A stretch of 64,000 nt of DNA from Acanthosoma haemorrhoidale (lineage: Eukaryota; Arthropoda; Insecta; Hemiptera; Acanthosomatidae), in contig OV884012.1 in assembly GCA_930367205.1 (NCBI GenBank), positions 33,700,796 through 33,764,795 on the forward strand. The letters run 5' to 3'. The notes beneath the pieces are model-generated. The model was given only the letters and a program-made list of their open reading frames with translations, was not told where the DNA came from and made no database searches. Positions 37,891 through 49,680 of the stretch are shown here, piece by piece; position 1 is the stretch's first letter, and the number at the start of each line of letters is the position of its first letter. Made by a program: the position numbers and the translations under genes.

Positions 37891-39054
37891 CTTCTAATGT
37901 TGTATTGTCCTATAGGAATAAACATAAAATAATCAATGTAAGAAACATAAGAACTTTAGTATTGTCCAAACAAATAATTGTTAGCAATATTTATTGTCTA
38001 GATTAAAAAAGGGGATAGGAGCTGAAAACGGTATGGGATTTAAGGCAAGTTAAGGATTTAATTTTGCTATACATAATGCAAAGACAATAAAAACGTTAAC
38101 CATAGTAAAATTACTTGACATATATCAGTGTTCGTTGCTATAGCTTAAACTCCTGTTCCGATCATTGAGTAGAAGTAATGTTTTAGGAAGCAAGGAGTTG
38201 AGTATTAAAGGAGTAGTAAAATCTTGTGATATTGGAAAACTGCACTATAATAACATAATAATCACATTATTCCACTTAGAGTATATCGTGCTCCTTGAGT
38301 GGTTTAACAGTTCTGAATAAAGGTGCCGAGCTAGCCAATGGCTCAAATAATTCAAAAAACTTAGTCAAGTAGATCAACTACTACGAATCGCCATCAGGTA
38401 AAGCAAAATATATATATAGAGATATATTTGGCTGTGGCCTAAAAACGAAGGAGTTGTAATTCTTCTGTCTATCTTATAAGCCAACAATTTTAAAGGTGCT
38501 GTGAACATACGTTGTTTAAAATATAAAGACATAATGACTAAAAAACCACTCAAACAAGTCTAAACACTTCTAAATGCAAAAACCCACTTTTTTAAATATA
38601 AAGTCATGCAATTGCCAAATAGAATATAAAGATTGACTGACAACTTTGAAATCACTAATGTGTTGGGGTACATACCAGATATGATAATAATAACTGCATA
38701 TTGATGGATAACATGGGCTGTCAAATAGCTAGTTTTTAAGTTTCTTCTTATATTATTTCATTTGATAATTATTTTAGTTCCTGTGTCTGGCTTAATATAA
38801 ATCAATGGTGTTTGGTAATGAGGTATTGGTAGCTCAATCAGATTTTAAGTGGTTATTCTCAGTCTGTTCTGATCATCTGACATCACGCCTCAGAACCCAA
38901 CTTTTAATTTGTATTGTAAATCACACTGACTGTTACAGACTTACTTAAAAACACGACACACATACTGACATATCATACTGACGAACCCTAATTACTATGA
39001 ACCGATTGATTAATTAACAGAAAAAGATAAAGACGATAAAGTAGCAATAATACT
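37891..39054. other. AT-rich noncoding DNA
   Basis: Nothing recognised. Confidence 0.6.
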
Positions 39055-39242
39055 ACTTCTTTATTGTGACCAAATTACAATCTGCCTTATTGTACATTAA
39101 CTAATTGTGATAAATGTTCTCATTCATACCATATTTACATCATTCACTCGCTCATTCATATAGTATTAACAAACAGACCAGAGGATTCCCTAATCCACAT
39201 GATCGCCACCTCCCTCGCATGCGAAAGTTCACTCAACTTCTT
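39055..39242 (-). mobile_element. LINE family A 3' end (A4)
   Basis: Minus-strand copy of the same 3' UTR (ACAATCTGCCTTATT, GATAAATGTTCTCATTCATA, TTCACTCGCTCATTCATA, CACCTCCCTCGCATGCGAA). A 7-bp repeat ACTTCTT (39055-39061 and 39236-39242) is a possible target duplication. The tail after AATAAAG (minus strand) is AAGTAGTATTATT-like, not poly-A. Confidence 0.8.
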
Positions 39243-42050
39243 ACATTTAGCATGAATGGTCGAGTCGATTATAACTGGGAGTAGGTTCTTTATTTATTGG
39301 ATTTCCACTTTGGTTAAAAAATTTTTTTGTGCGTTTATGTTGAAGCCAGTATTTAGTGTTTAGTATTTTTTTGGACTCGTTAAATATTTTGAAACATTAC
39401 CTATTAGATCCACAATGTGGTAACAAATAGTTTTCAGTTAACAGTTCTACAGTGTGAATTAGTTTTTGTTTTTGGCATTATGTACTCGGCGTACATGTAA
39501 AAGTCTTAGGGTACGTCCTAAGAGATAAAAAAAAATCAATCACATGTTTTATCATGTAAACTATACTATTTTAATAAATGTCCGTGCCACAAAAAAAATA
39601 ACTTGTAAAATAAAAAACAGTAAGAAAAATAATTAGAATTAGTTAAGACGTATTAATAGAAAAGCTACTGTTCCTTCTATATTGCATGAAATTGAAATTG
39701 TTTTTTATATATTCTTAAGTTAATTGCATTGGGATGAACACTTAGTTTTAGCTAATAAATAATTCAAATTCAAATTTTAGTAAGATAATAGCACCCACAA
39801 TTGGAACAGACAGAGTATTTACAGATCTTGAGCCACTGTCCAATGTAAAGTTTATTTATATATATATATATTTACTTGGACTGACAAATAGCTACTTTGT
39901 TTTTAGTTTCTTATTGAATGTTATTCCATGTGGTGATTGTTTTCCTTCCTATGTCTGGAATAATATAAATCAATTGTGTTTGGTAATAATTCTCCATAAT
40001 TTATAAAACGGTGAATTGAAATGGAACTATATTGAATTTATTCGCTAGGATATCATTTAGGATATATATATCCTATTATATGTTAGGATGATATTTAGGT
40101 TATTTGTTAATAAAAGATGTTGTATTAAATTTATTCATGGATGATGTATCGACCTACTATGCGCGTTCCTGGATCTGCTAATTATCTGAGGTGCACTGGA
40201 GATGTTTGATTCCTAATATTAAGACTACTAGGTTCACGGTCAAAGGTATCACAATTGATGGACGATTCTTTTTTGGATTCCAAATTTTTGGAATTCGTTT
40301 TGTATTATTTTATTTGAATAATGTTCAAGATGTGTTTGAAGATTCACATCTCCCAGTCCACCTCATGCAAGAAACTAGTGCGGACGTAAATATTCCTTGT
40401 AATGTAATGTATAAACAAATTTGATGAAAATCTAATTGAACTAATTACATTAACTTATTATTACAACGACTTATTTACCTTTTTCGTATTTTTTTACAAC
40501 AAAGAATTTTCTCTATAACCCAATATAGGAACATAGAATTTATTTATAGAAATGATTCTCCAAGCTTATGATAGTATATTTTCTAACCGAAAAAGAAACT
40601 GGTTAACAATGCATACGTCACTCAGCGTAAACCACCCTTAAAAGAAACCATGTCACCGCATCAACTAAGTGTTTTTGTTTTATCAGGCAGTTAGTGATAA
40701 TATTCAGCCTAATATTCACAGGCACTTCCAAATGACCCTCTGAAACTAGCACTACAACTGAAGTGGAGGCCGAAAGAAGAAGCAAAAACACTCCTACTAC
40801 CTAGCATATATTTCCGGAAATAGACACAAAGAAGCAAGGAATCAATTCAAGGTTCAATCAGATTCCTTAGGCGCATTCTGAAAGAAAAAAAGCTCCACCG
40901 AAAAATAGCACTGTTTATAAAACAAATAAGCTACTATGAACATTGACCCACAGGCAGATGAATGCAATATCCTTACAGGTTATACCACATCGTGACACAG
41001 AGGGAAGTGAAAGAGCAAGTATTGACTCGAGAAGAAAAGAATTAGTTCTTTGCAGCCTGGGAATTGAGCACCCAAGATTTAACCATTCCCATCTGATCAA
41101 CTGCAGTCTCTTGTGCACAATGTTGCAAACATCCTTGTAGAGTGACAACACTGAAGCTTCCAAAGCCAGTAGATCTCAACAGGTCATCAAACGTCTTTGG
41201 AATTAGTTCTTGTAGACTCTAAACAATGTCTTAGCGAGGTAGTGTAGTTCTCCAATAAAACAGGGCTATCTGACTAATGGCCCATTGGGTAGAAGCGATA
41301 TAAAAAGTTTAATCAAACACATAAAATTAAACTGATTTCTAACTAATCTGAAATTTCGCATTTGTTTTAGTATATGTAAACATGAATTGCTACTAATAAT
41401 TATAATTATTTTAGGCTATTTTATTAATTCAAATTAAAACTCCACCCCTTTGCTAGCACGACGATAGTCAATTAGTAACTATCTAGCTCAAAATAGTTCA
41501 ATTTTTGTGAAGTAAAACCAGACGTGACAATCGTTGACTATACATATTGATACACATAATTGCAATAGATAAAAGGGTTTCACCCTTCACGTTCATGGAT
41601 TTTATTAATAGAATGCTTACCTTGGTTTACCAATTATTTTTAACCAATTGTTGTGAAGGATTACTAACATAGTTAATAAGAATCCAATATATTTTAGAAG
41701 AAAACGTCATCCAGGTAACTATTGAGTAATATTTTACATTGAGTCAGTAATTTTTCTAGCACTGCTTGTCATTATTATTGTTTACAGTAGTTCAGGAAAT
41801 GTTTAGTTGTCTCAAATAATTAAAAAATATATATTTCAGAAATAAAAATTGATAATTATTTGAGTGATAAATTTGTCTTATAATGATTTAATGGGGGGGG
41901 GGTCAAAGATGTTTTTTTTTTTTTTTTTATGAATCCATCAGTAACAGTTTTAATTTATTATTAAATACTTTTTCAAAGTACACTTCGTTTTATTTAAATA
42001 TTTTATGAAGAGCTGAAATTGGTAACGGATGCTCTGAATGTTGTCTTTGT
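39243..42050. other. AT-rich noncoding DNA
   Basis: No gene supported. Contains a TA run at 39857-39871, a G run at 41893-41902 and a long T run just after it. Confidence 0.55.
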
Positions 42051-42320
42051 TTTTGAAAGCAAAACAAAACACCCAAAAAAAAAAAATCCCTTTAATGGAT
42101 TTGAGGGAGGGGATGGAGGGAGTGGCTACGGTAGGCCCCGCCTCTCAGCTCCGCCCAGCTTCAGTTCGCCTCAGGCCGTCTTTCAAGATGGGTTTCAGCA
42201 ACTCGTTCAACACAGCCATCGAGATTATTTCAATTTTACCAGAAGACGAAACAACAATATTTATAAATTCTGATTATTTAGCTCTCATGGTGGAAAATAA
42301 AGGCACCATTGTCTAAACAT
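42051..42320 (+). other. GC-rich patch followed by a small open frame
   Basis: 42100-42180 is GC-rich with CCCCGCCTC and CCGCCC (GC-box-like) words. Just after it CAAGATGGG (ATG at 42188) has a good Kozak context and opens a frame of 42 codons (MGFSNSFNTAIEII..., stop at 42314-42316). No homologue is recognised. It may be a small ORF, a first exon or chance. Confidence 0.15.
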
Positions 42321-44090
42321 TACCTAGAGAGAAAAAAGCCCACTAAATTCAACTAAGCTGTCCCATGTCGAACATATGCCATGTAAATATCGAATCTCGT
42401 TTGATCAAAGAAAAAAAAACATCAACTAGAGGAAATATATCAGGAGAGACGACATTTTAGTATTTTATTTTCAAATTGTTTTAGAGTTTAAATATTCATT
42501 TTACGAGATTATTTACGAAGGCTACTAATTTCAAATATCTTTAGCTGGTATTTATCTAGAATCATGTAACATTTTATTGAAGAAGCCAAAGCATGTGCAA
42601 TTATTTATTAAAGGATTGAAAAGTGCTGATAAAATAATGATAACAGTACTTGGCCGGGGGGAATGTGTGACAAATCATGCATTTGCCAAGCCTCATGGAC
42701 AAACGCATAACTATTTACCTAAACAATGTTGCCCACATTAATTTTTAGAAATTTTGTTTTCCTTTACTTACAACTAAACTTATTTTTTTAAATATATAAA
42801 CAAATGTGAGGTCGTATAGAGTGAAGTTACTGTACCCAAACTGGTTTTGAGGTGGCCCTAATCTCTTGAAAGTTAATTAATGAAAAATTGAAGTCTAATA
42901 GCTAAAACATAACTGTTAAAATCAACTTACTAAATTCACGACATATATTTTGTTCAAGATTACAATTGTGCGCAAAAACGAATTATTAGAATTTTTTTTT
43001 TGCCCAAAAGTCCTTGACCAAGGGAGATATCCAGTGTGTTAAGAGGTGTGAAAGATATATGCCTATACAATTCAGATTGAATGAAAATTGTTGTGGCCCT
43101 TCTCATCAATGATAGGCTATGGAGATTCAATTCCTCTCCAAGGAGAGGCGGTTTTTGGTACTTGGTAAATGCTTACGACGGATTATGGGGAATAATAAAT
43201 GCTTAATGAACACATCGCATACAGAATTATACAATTATTGTCATTGAGATCGGTTGCACTTTTATTGTAAGATATATTCATGCTAATCATGAATTCACGG
43301 GTCTGTGTGAATACTTTTTTGGAGTTAATTTTAAAACCATTTGTAGTACTTTTGTCTATGATTTAAATTCATGACGAATTAACAATCTTAAATATCTTAA
43401 AAATATCCATAAGCTTTAGGAAATAATTAACCATTTGTTATGTACGTATTACAATATCGTCCTTATGGCCTAGATGTTAACGGATTGCAAAATACGAAAA
43501 CGGGTGGTTCCATTCTCTGCTCCCTTAGGAATTCATCTATTCGGCTTTGAACTTGTCCGGGCTGAGCTAGACATTGAGGTTAAATGATAAATACTTGAAG
43601 ATGCAACTTAAGTAAGCCCAACTTATTTAAATTAATTAACATTAACCACACCAGCTCTTACCTACAAGCAACTATCTCTCTCGTGATGTGTTTGGCAATA
43701 GATGCTATGTTATTACTACATACTATGAATAAAATCATGAATTAAATTTAAGTTGTTTTTTGTTAAATGTATCACAACCATTCAATTTTTTTTAACTTGT
43801 GATAGAAGGTAGTAAGCATCTCAGACGCATTAAGATAGTAGAACTAAAAGGTCGGCCGCGAAAAGGTAGCAGCCGAATCTTTAAGAACAGGTGATACATA
43901 TCTGCATTGAATTTCCAAGGTAATAAATGATTAACAATTAGACGGATTATATATAAAACGGTATATATATATTGAATCAAGTAGTTGGTATTTTAAGCTG
44001 AACGGTAAATGCCAGAGTTCTCCACGAGTGAGTAGTAGAAAACAATGATAACTATACTTAATTATCCACATATCCAGCGAACTGAGAATA
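42321..44090. other. AT-rich noncoding DNA
   Basis: Nothing recognised. Confidence 0.6.
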
Positions 44091-44092
44091 TA

Positions 44093-44122
44093 TCAGGTCA
44101 GGTGAGTCATAAGTGACTTCCG
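44093..44122 (+). repeat. mariner left terminal inverted repeat
   Basis: Starts directly after the TA target and ends ACTTCCG. Relative to the right end it has a 4-bp duplication (GGTCAGGTGA) and a G for C in ATAAGTGACTT. Confidence 0.8.
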
Positions 44123-44210
44123 ATACAGCTAAGTAGAATCTATTGTTCGTATCTACCCACTATGAGTTACCATGACAACAAGTTTTCACTATATAGACGA
44201 GACTTCAGTG

Positions 44211-44873
44211 AGTCTTTTGTCTCTCCAAACGCTCCAGCAATTTCAGAACAGAGTTCTCCGCACCTCCCTCAAACATACCCCGTTCGACCGAATGAAGGCA
44301 GACGAGATGCATAAAAAATTTGAAGTGCTCACCATTCAAGATTTTATCAAGAGAAGGCACATCAAATTTTTTGACTCACTCAGACATAGCCACAACCCAC
44401 TATTCTCCGACCTTCAACCACCACCAATGCCCGTCAGATGGAAGCACTGCTGGACCGCCGAAGCCTGGAGGATGATCGACGTCATTGAACCCGATGACTG
44501 AACGAACTACACCCAGCCGAGATATCGAGGCCGATCTCCCGGCCGACTCAACCGAAGCTACAAGACCCCATCTACCTGTTTAAGCAGGGTAGATCTTCCG
44601 GCCGAGTGGCCGACTTAATTCAGTCCCCTGCCGGGGCGGGCCAGGCTTGACCTGGCCGACTACAAACCATTGCCTAGGTACCCCTAGGCTCCACCCTCGG
44701 TAGACTCTCACTACCTTCCCGAATCCACCCGCCTCCTTCAGGCATTCCACACCCTATATCCTTCTCATACACCCTTCAAATGGGGGACTCCCCTTAGTGA
44801 AAGGCACTCATTAGCCCAAAATAATTTTCCTTTATTTTTCCCACATCCTATTTTATAAGTTTGAGAGCTAAGG

Positions 44874-44904
<31 letters not shown>

Positions 44905-44910
44905 TTTGTC
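44211..44910 (+). mobile_element. LINE family C, 5'-truncated, nested in the mariner
   Basis: Contains an ORF2 C-terminus (44223-44501), a GC-rich 3' UTR (44502-44873) and 27 A (44874-44900). Exact 11-bp direct repeats AGTCTTTTGTC (44211-44221 and 44900-44910) are its target duplication, and both lie in mariner 5' noncoding DNA. Fragments of the same 3' UTR occur on the minus strand at 25676-25867 and 25552-25612. Confidence 0.9.
44223..44501 (+). pseudogene. Jockey-type LINE ORF2 C-terminal fragment (family C)
   Basis: Reads LQTLQQFQNRVLRTSL (the conserved LQ..QN..LR stretch after the RT domain), then FIKRRHIKFFDSLRHSHNPL and MPVRWKH, ending at a normal stop. It parallels family B (FIRRRRIKFFDSLQHLTNP), so B and C are relatives. 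No stop interrupts the piece, so the insertion is fairly young, but all catalytic domains are lost by truncation. Confidence 0.8.
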
Positions 44911-44962
44911 AACTGTTTCGTGAGATACACGTTACGTTCAACTGTTTTTTTTTACCTCTGAA

Positions 44963-45989
44963 ATGGAGAGCCAAAAAGTACATATTCGTCAAGTAATGCT
45001 TTGGGAATTTAAACAAGGCAATAGTGCTAGGGCGACAGCTGAACAAATATGCAGTGTATATAGTAAAGGACTAATAACTGATCGAGCAGTTAGAAATTGG
45101 TTTATAAAATTCCCTTCTAGAAATACGACCTTAAAAGACGAATAGAGGGTGGGACGTCCTTCCGACTTTAACGACAACCTTCTAAAGGCAATATTGAAGC
45201 AAAATCCACGTCAATCAACAAGAGATATAGGAGGAAGGTTGAATACATCGCAATGAACTGTTAACCGCCACCTGGAGAAATTAGGTAAAGTCACCAAGTT
45301 AGGAGTGTGGGTACCTCATAATCTCAGTGAACGGAATAAAGAAGATCGCATGTCAATCGCCACAAGTCTGTTCTCACGAGTAAAAATTGAACCTTTTTTA
45401 AATAGGATTGTAACAGGCGATGAAAAATGGGTTACCTATGACAATATAGTCCGCAAAAGACATTGGCTTGATAAGAATCAACCACCCCTACCAGATCAGA
45501 AAGCAAACATCCATGGCAAAAAGATTTCATTGTGTGTAAGGAATAATTCACCTCGAGTTGTTGAAGTCAAATTCAACGATTACTGCGGATAGATACGTTC
45601 AGCAGTTGCAAAAAGTGCAAGAGAAACTCCATGAAAAGCGTCCTGCTCTCGTCATTCGCAAAAGCGTCATTCTTTTACACGACAATGTGCAGGTGATTCA
45701 TGATTCATGATACAGCAAGGGTGATTCAAGAAAAAATTCATTAGCTTGGATGGTCTGTTTTACCACATCCACCTTACTCCCCGGATCTTGCACCGGGACA
45801 GACTACCTTTTCTGTTTCTTACAAAACTTTTTAAAAGGAAAAACCTTCAATTCTGAAGAGCAAATCAGGCAGGCTGTCAAAAATTTCTTCCAGTCTAAAC
45901 CAATCAGATTTTACAAGAAAGGAATTGATAAACTGCCAGGAAGATGGGATAAGGTTATAGATGATAGTGGTGAATACATAATAAATTAA
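44963..45989 (+). pseudogene. mariner transposase, degenerate
   Basis: Cut-and-paste transposase that binds the terminal repeats and moves the element into TA sites. The N-terminal HTH region begins MESQKVHIRQVMLWEFKQGN. Catalytic motifs remain visible: TGDEKWV (first Asp), HDN (second Asp, codon 45681), and PHPPYSPDLAP (third Asp, codon 45784), the DDD signature of mariners. Breaks: TAG at 45143-45145, an in-frame TGA in TSQ-stop-TV, frame changes near 45580, 45690-45709 (a GATTCAT duplication) and 45795, and a TAG before LGWSVLPH. The C-terminus (FYKKGIDKLPGRWDKVID) is intact. Start chosen at the first ATG, AAATGG. Confidence 0.88.
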
Positions 45990-46037
45990 TATAATTTTGT
46001 TATATAATGAAAGCAAAATAAATGTCTGATAAAAAAA

Positions 46038-46063
46038 CGGAAGTGACTTATGTCTTGACCTAA
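46038..46063 (-). repeat. mariner right terminal inverted repeat
   Basis: On the minus strand it runs TTAGGTCA... to ACTTCCG, 26 bp, next to TA at 46064-46065. Confidence 0.85.
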
Positions 46064-46065
46064 TA

Positions 46066-46539
46066 TTTTAACAGTAAAGGATTTCAAAAGAAGTTGACTG
46101 CAACAGTTTTGCTAGACGTATGCTATTACTCCTACCACTGGAAAGTTTATTGCACTAACTGCCTGTAAATTCTTCCGGAACGGATGGTCAACGAAAATTA
46201 TGGCCAGTTAAGAAGATGAAAACCCAGTGGGAATAGCCAGTAGAGGAAAATAAGTAAACTGCAATTCTCTTCTAAAGCCGGTACTTGGTTCTGTTTCTTC
46301 CTAGGCAGCTTTTTGTCCTAAAACGAAGGTTAATATATCTACGTTAAATTACTGTGAGAGTAGAAATTTCAATTGAAAATCAAACATATATGTTGCAACC
46401 GCTAACTACACAAGATAAATCACCATTGCATATATATTGTAAGCAAAAGTAAAATAACATGAACTAAATGTATTATAGACAAATGTAAATAACATGAACA
46501 AATATAAATCATTGTAAATGTGTTAAGCAATAAAAGACG
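46066..46539. other. AT-rich noncoding DNA
   Basis: Nothing clear. An AATAAAAG signal lies near 46531, just before the GC-rich block. Confidence 0.55.
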
Positions 46540-47045
46540 TGGGCCAAACAAGTCACACGAGAAGGGTCATCAGCTGTCAGTCAGGTACCTAACCTTATGT
46601 GTGAGGGTAACCGCAGGGCAATAACAAAAACAACCCTTTGCAGCCCTCTACCTCCAGGGGACAGGGCTGTTCGGGTAATCAGGCGGCGGTCGTGGTTTCT
46701 CACCACATGCGTGAGAACCAACCACCGGCCTAGGCCCTAGCAGCCATCCCAGTAGAGAGGGTACTTAAGGCGGGCTCCTGGCCCTGTTAATTAGTCTCTC
46801 GTGACCTTTACTCGTTGACGCTTGGTTTCCGCTCGAACTCTGAAAACTTGACTAATTCTTTATGAAAAACCTCTGTACCTCTTCTCTTGAACATGGTGCA
46901 TTGTCGGGGCACATACCTATCAAAAATGGAGTCAGATTGTAACGCCGTCATGAAACGATTGTCCATGTTATAAACTCGAACAATCCGCACTTGTCACCAG
47001 GGGTGACCAGGCACCCCCCTAGTGACGTCCCGACAATATACAATA
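46540..47045 (+). promoter_or_regulatory. GC-rich block with core-promoter-like layout
   Basis: GGTACTTAAGG (TATA-like, about 46760) is followed about 30 bp on by TTAGTCTCT (initiator-like, about 46792). It also has a 12-bp-class hairpin GGTTTCTCAC/GTGAGAACC (46692-46724), ATTGTCGGG/CCCGACAAT inverted arms (46900-46908, 47029-47037) and GTCACC-agg-GGTGAC (46993-47007). This could be a solo LTR, a noncoding-RNA promoter or a regulatory island. No matching second LTR is seen, and no protein is recognised. Confidence 0.25.
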
Positions 47046-47103
47046 AAGAAGACAATATTAAGTTAGTCAAGTGGATGCGCAACACAATTAATGGCTGCGC
47101 TTA

Positions 47104-47110
<7 letters not shown>

Positions 47111-47142
<32 letters not shown>
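47111..47142. repeat. (TA)16 microsatellite
   Basis: Thirty-two bases of perfect TA repeat, extended on the left by ATATACA. Confidence 0.95.
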
Positions 47143-47143
<1 letters not shown>

Positions 47144-49539
47144 TATTATCATGGGGATTGTAATAATACGGAGCGCTAATCATTTGTGCTAAATAACTAT
47201 AATAATGTATGAGCTAAATATTATAATTTATCTCCTAAAAAATAATGACTATCTTAAAACATTATCCATTATATAGTTACAACTTATCTAGTCACAACCG
47301 CAGTTTCTATATAAGCTAATAATAATTTTGTACGTTCGCCAGTTTGTAAGATTGATTTGATGTTATTTAAATTACCGATACTACAGGGAAAAATAAACAA
47401 TACAAAATTAATTTGCTTACCTTAGTATCTAAGGATCTAGTAGCGTGCTCTCCTACCTGGGCCGTTCGTTGGATATAAGGATGTTTACGGAACAAGAAGT
47501 GATTATTAAGCAGGAAAGATGCTGCTGTTATCTTAGAACCACTTTTAAAAAAACACTAAACTCTAACGTGCTGAAAAAATGCATTTATTACTGTATGGAG
47601 ATCCGAAATCCTTAGAGGAGGCAGACGAGGGAGGGCTCATATAATGCCGAAATAATAGCATCACCTCCTGTGTACCTAAAGGGTCAAGGGCAGACTCTGA
47701 ACATGACTATGCAAGCAATATACACGCTGTTATGGGGAATTTCACCGAAAACTCCCTCTCTAAATACACCTGCTTATAATAGTTAAGTTTAGTTTGATCC
47801 CAAAAATATTATTGCGATATGTTTGAATGTGGCCTAAACAAATTTAAAAATGATTCTTTAAGAACAGAATTTATGCCTCTTCGCCTTTTGTTGGTCATAA
47901 AGGACTTTTTTCCGGCGTAATTTTTTTTTCTATTCTATTCTATTTTATATTTTCCCTTCAGAACAATGTATTTATTATAAGCCTTTATTAATAAATAAAT
48001 AATAACCGGTTTTTTTTTATGTCATCTCATACGTCTCTTTGATTGTTTAAATTGTTTAAATAAAAAAAAAGCGATTAAATATGATCATAAAATATATTGT
48101 CAAAAAATGAATAATGCTGGTCTAAAACCGAATTAGCATAAAAAATGATTGAGCATGCCAAATTTAACCCTGATGTAAATAACTCTTAGGCTTTTTAGCT
48201 AGGAAAATGAGGTGATATTAGTTATATAAGGGTATAACTTCATAACGGGGATTTATGTGATCAATATGTCAAAATTATACTTCTTTATATGTGTTTTATC
48301 AAAAAATATTGCAGGGTGAAATTCGCAGTAATTTCAGCAATATTTACGTATAGCTAGTAATTGCAGTTTGTTCCTCATTTTAAAACAAAAAGCTCGTCTA
48401 TCATTAGCAAACCCCTTTAATTTCTATATTATATTCTAAAAAAAAATTTCTTTCTCTTCTTCCTCCAGTAATACGTTTTATAAAACTTGATTCCTTATAA
48501 CACTTGATAAAACTTGATTCCTCGCGTTGAGTATTTAATTTTGCAATATAAAATAAAACGATCTAGTAATAAAACCGGTGGTAATCATTGGTAGGAAAAT
48601 ATGTTTAAGAAGAATTAGGAACTGTTGACATCTGAAACCCACACTTTAAAACATACAGAAACTTTCACCGAGAGTACACCACGTGTTGCTTTTAGTGGCA
48701 TCTGCCTTTGTATCACCAACTTGGTATTTATTGGCCCAAGGAGTAACTCCTTGAAACCTGAGAAAGTCCTAACCACTCTATCAAGATGATATATACTACA
48801 TTCTATAATAGTGGTGGTCGTAAAGAATATTTAAGATTCATTACACTCAACTCAGATATTCCTTAAATGATTTACACAAAAATGTTGATTACCTGATATG
48901 TCCGTTTTATTTTCGCATCATAAAGTGTTCAGTGAACGAAATTAAAGATATTCCTCATATCAAATGAAAATTTTAGTGTTGAACCAACATATTTATTGTG
49001 AATTTAGCCAAGCTCAATATGTTGTGAGACCTACACCGTTTAGTATATTTGTTTTCATTTATTGAGTGTGTATATTATTTCGTTTAAACATATTTCAGAA
49101 GTACAACTATTACTCATGAATTATGTGAATCAATTTTAATTGCCTACAAATCAACTACTTACATTACACAAGAAAATGTAACTTATAAACTGAAAAGGAT
49201 TATTCATTTTATTTTTCAGTGAACATTTTTGAAGGTTGAGAAAAAATGTTAATACAGGGGTGCATTTGTAAGTTTTTGGAAGCAGAGATGTTAAAACAAA
49301 CACCACATTTAAGGAAAACAATTCACCCATAAAAATTAAATTTTGCACCGATGAGCAAACATAAAATAAACATAGGACTAGGCTCTGAGTACAAACAGTT
49401 GAGCTAGTTGGGACTGCCAGCACAACTTTACTCGAGGAAAGGGTGGGGGGGGGGTAGAAGTGCGTGTTGAGATGGATCACATCAACTGTTGACTTAGCAA
49501 TGTTTACTGTAATCGATCTATCCAGCCACAGGAGCACTA
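47143..49539. other. AT-rich noncoding DNA
   Basis: A GC-richer patch lies at about 47600-47770. TAAAACTTGATTCCT occurs twice, 27 bp apart (48481-48495, 48508-48522). CAAGGAGT-a-ACTCCTTG (48737-48753) is a near-palindrome. The 133-codon minus-strand open frame at 49151-49552 has no recognisable domain and AT-driven codons. Confidence 0.5.
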
Positions 49540-49680
49540 TTATTTCTGTCAACAGAACGAATTAGGTGGGCCTGTATTTTCACGCGATGGTGCCAGTGTA
49601 CTGTTCTTAGCCATGTTCGTGCGCGCAACTACCGAGCTCACACCAGCGACAAAGTAAACAGCTAGAATGTAATCGCCAGG
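49540..49680. promoter_or_regulatory. Small GC-richer island
   Basis: About 140 bp with CGTGCGCGCAACTACC and AGCGACAAAGTAAACAG. Too short to judge; listed because it repeats the island pattern. Confidence 0.2.

Larger units (their letters stand above)
44091..46065 (+). mobile_element. mariner-family transposon, split by a LINE
   Basis: The left inverted repeat (from 44093) and the right one (46038-46063, reversed) share TNAGGTCA and CATAAGTSACTTCCG; the left carries an extra 4-bp GGTG. TA dinucleotides abut both ends (44091-44092, 46064-46065), the expected mariner target duplication. Removing the LINE plus one duplication copy (44222-44910, 689 bp) leaves 1282 bp, right for a full-length mariner of about 1.3 kb. 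The transposase is broken, so the copy is dead unless mobilised in trans. Confidence 0.9.

Noticed and set aside
46808..46990. 60-codon minus-strand open frame in the GC-rich block
   Set aside because: No recognisable protein family; kept only as part of the unidentified block.
48700..48800. tRNA-like words on the minus strand (TAGAGTGGTTAGGAC and a GGTTTCAAGGAG box)
   Set aside because: Arms do not close into a cloverleaf and the apparent structure is explained by the CAAGGAGT-a-ACTCCTTG near-palindrome.
49151..49552. 133-codon minus-strand open frame, the longest outside transposons on that strand
   Set aside because: Composition-driven residues, no recognisable domain, no splice or Kozak context; lies in AT-rich DNA with a run of C.
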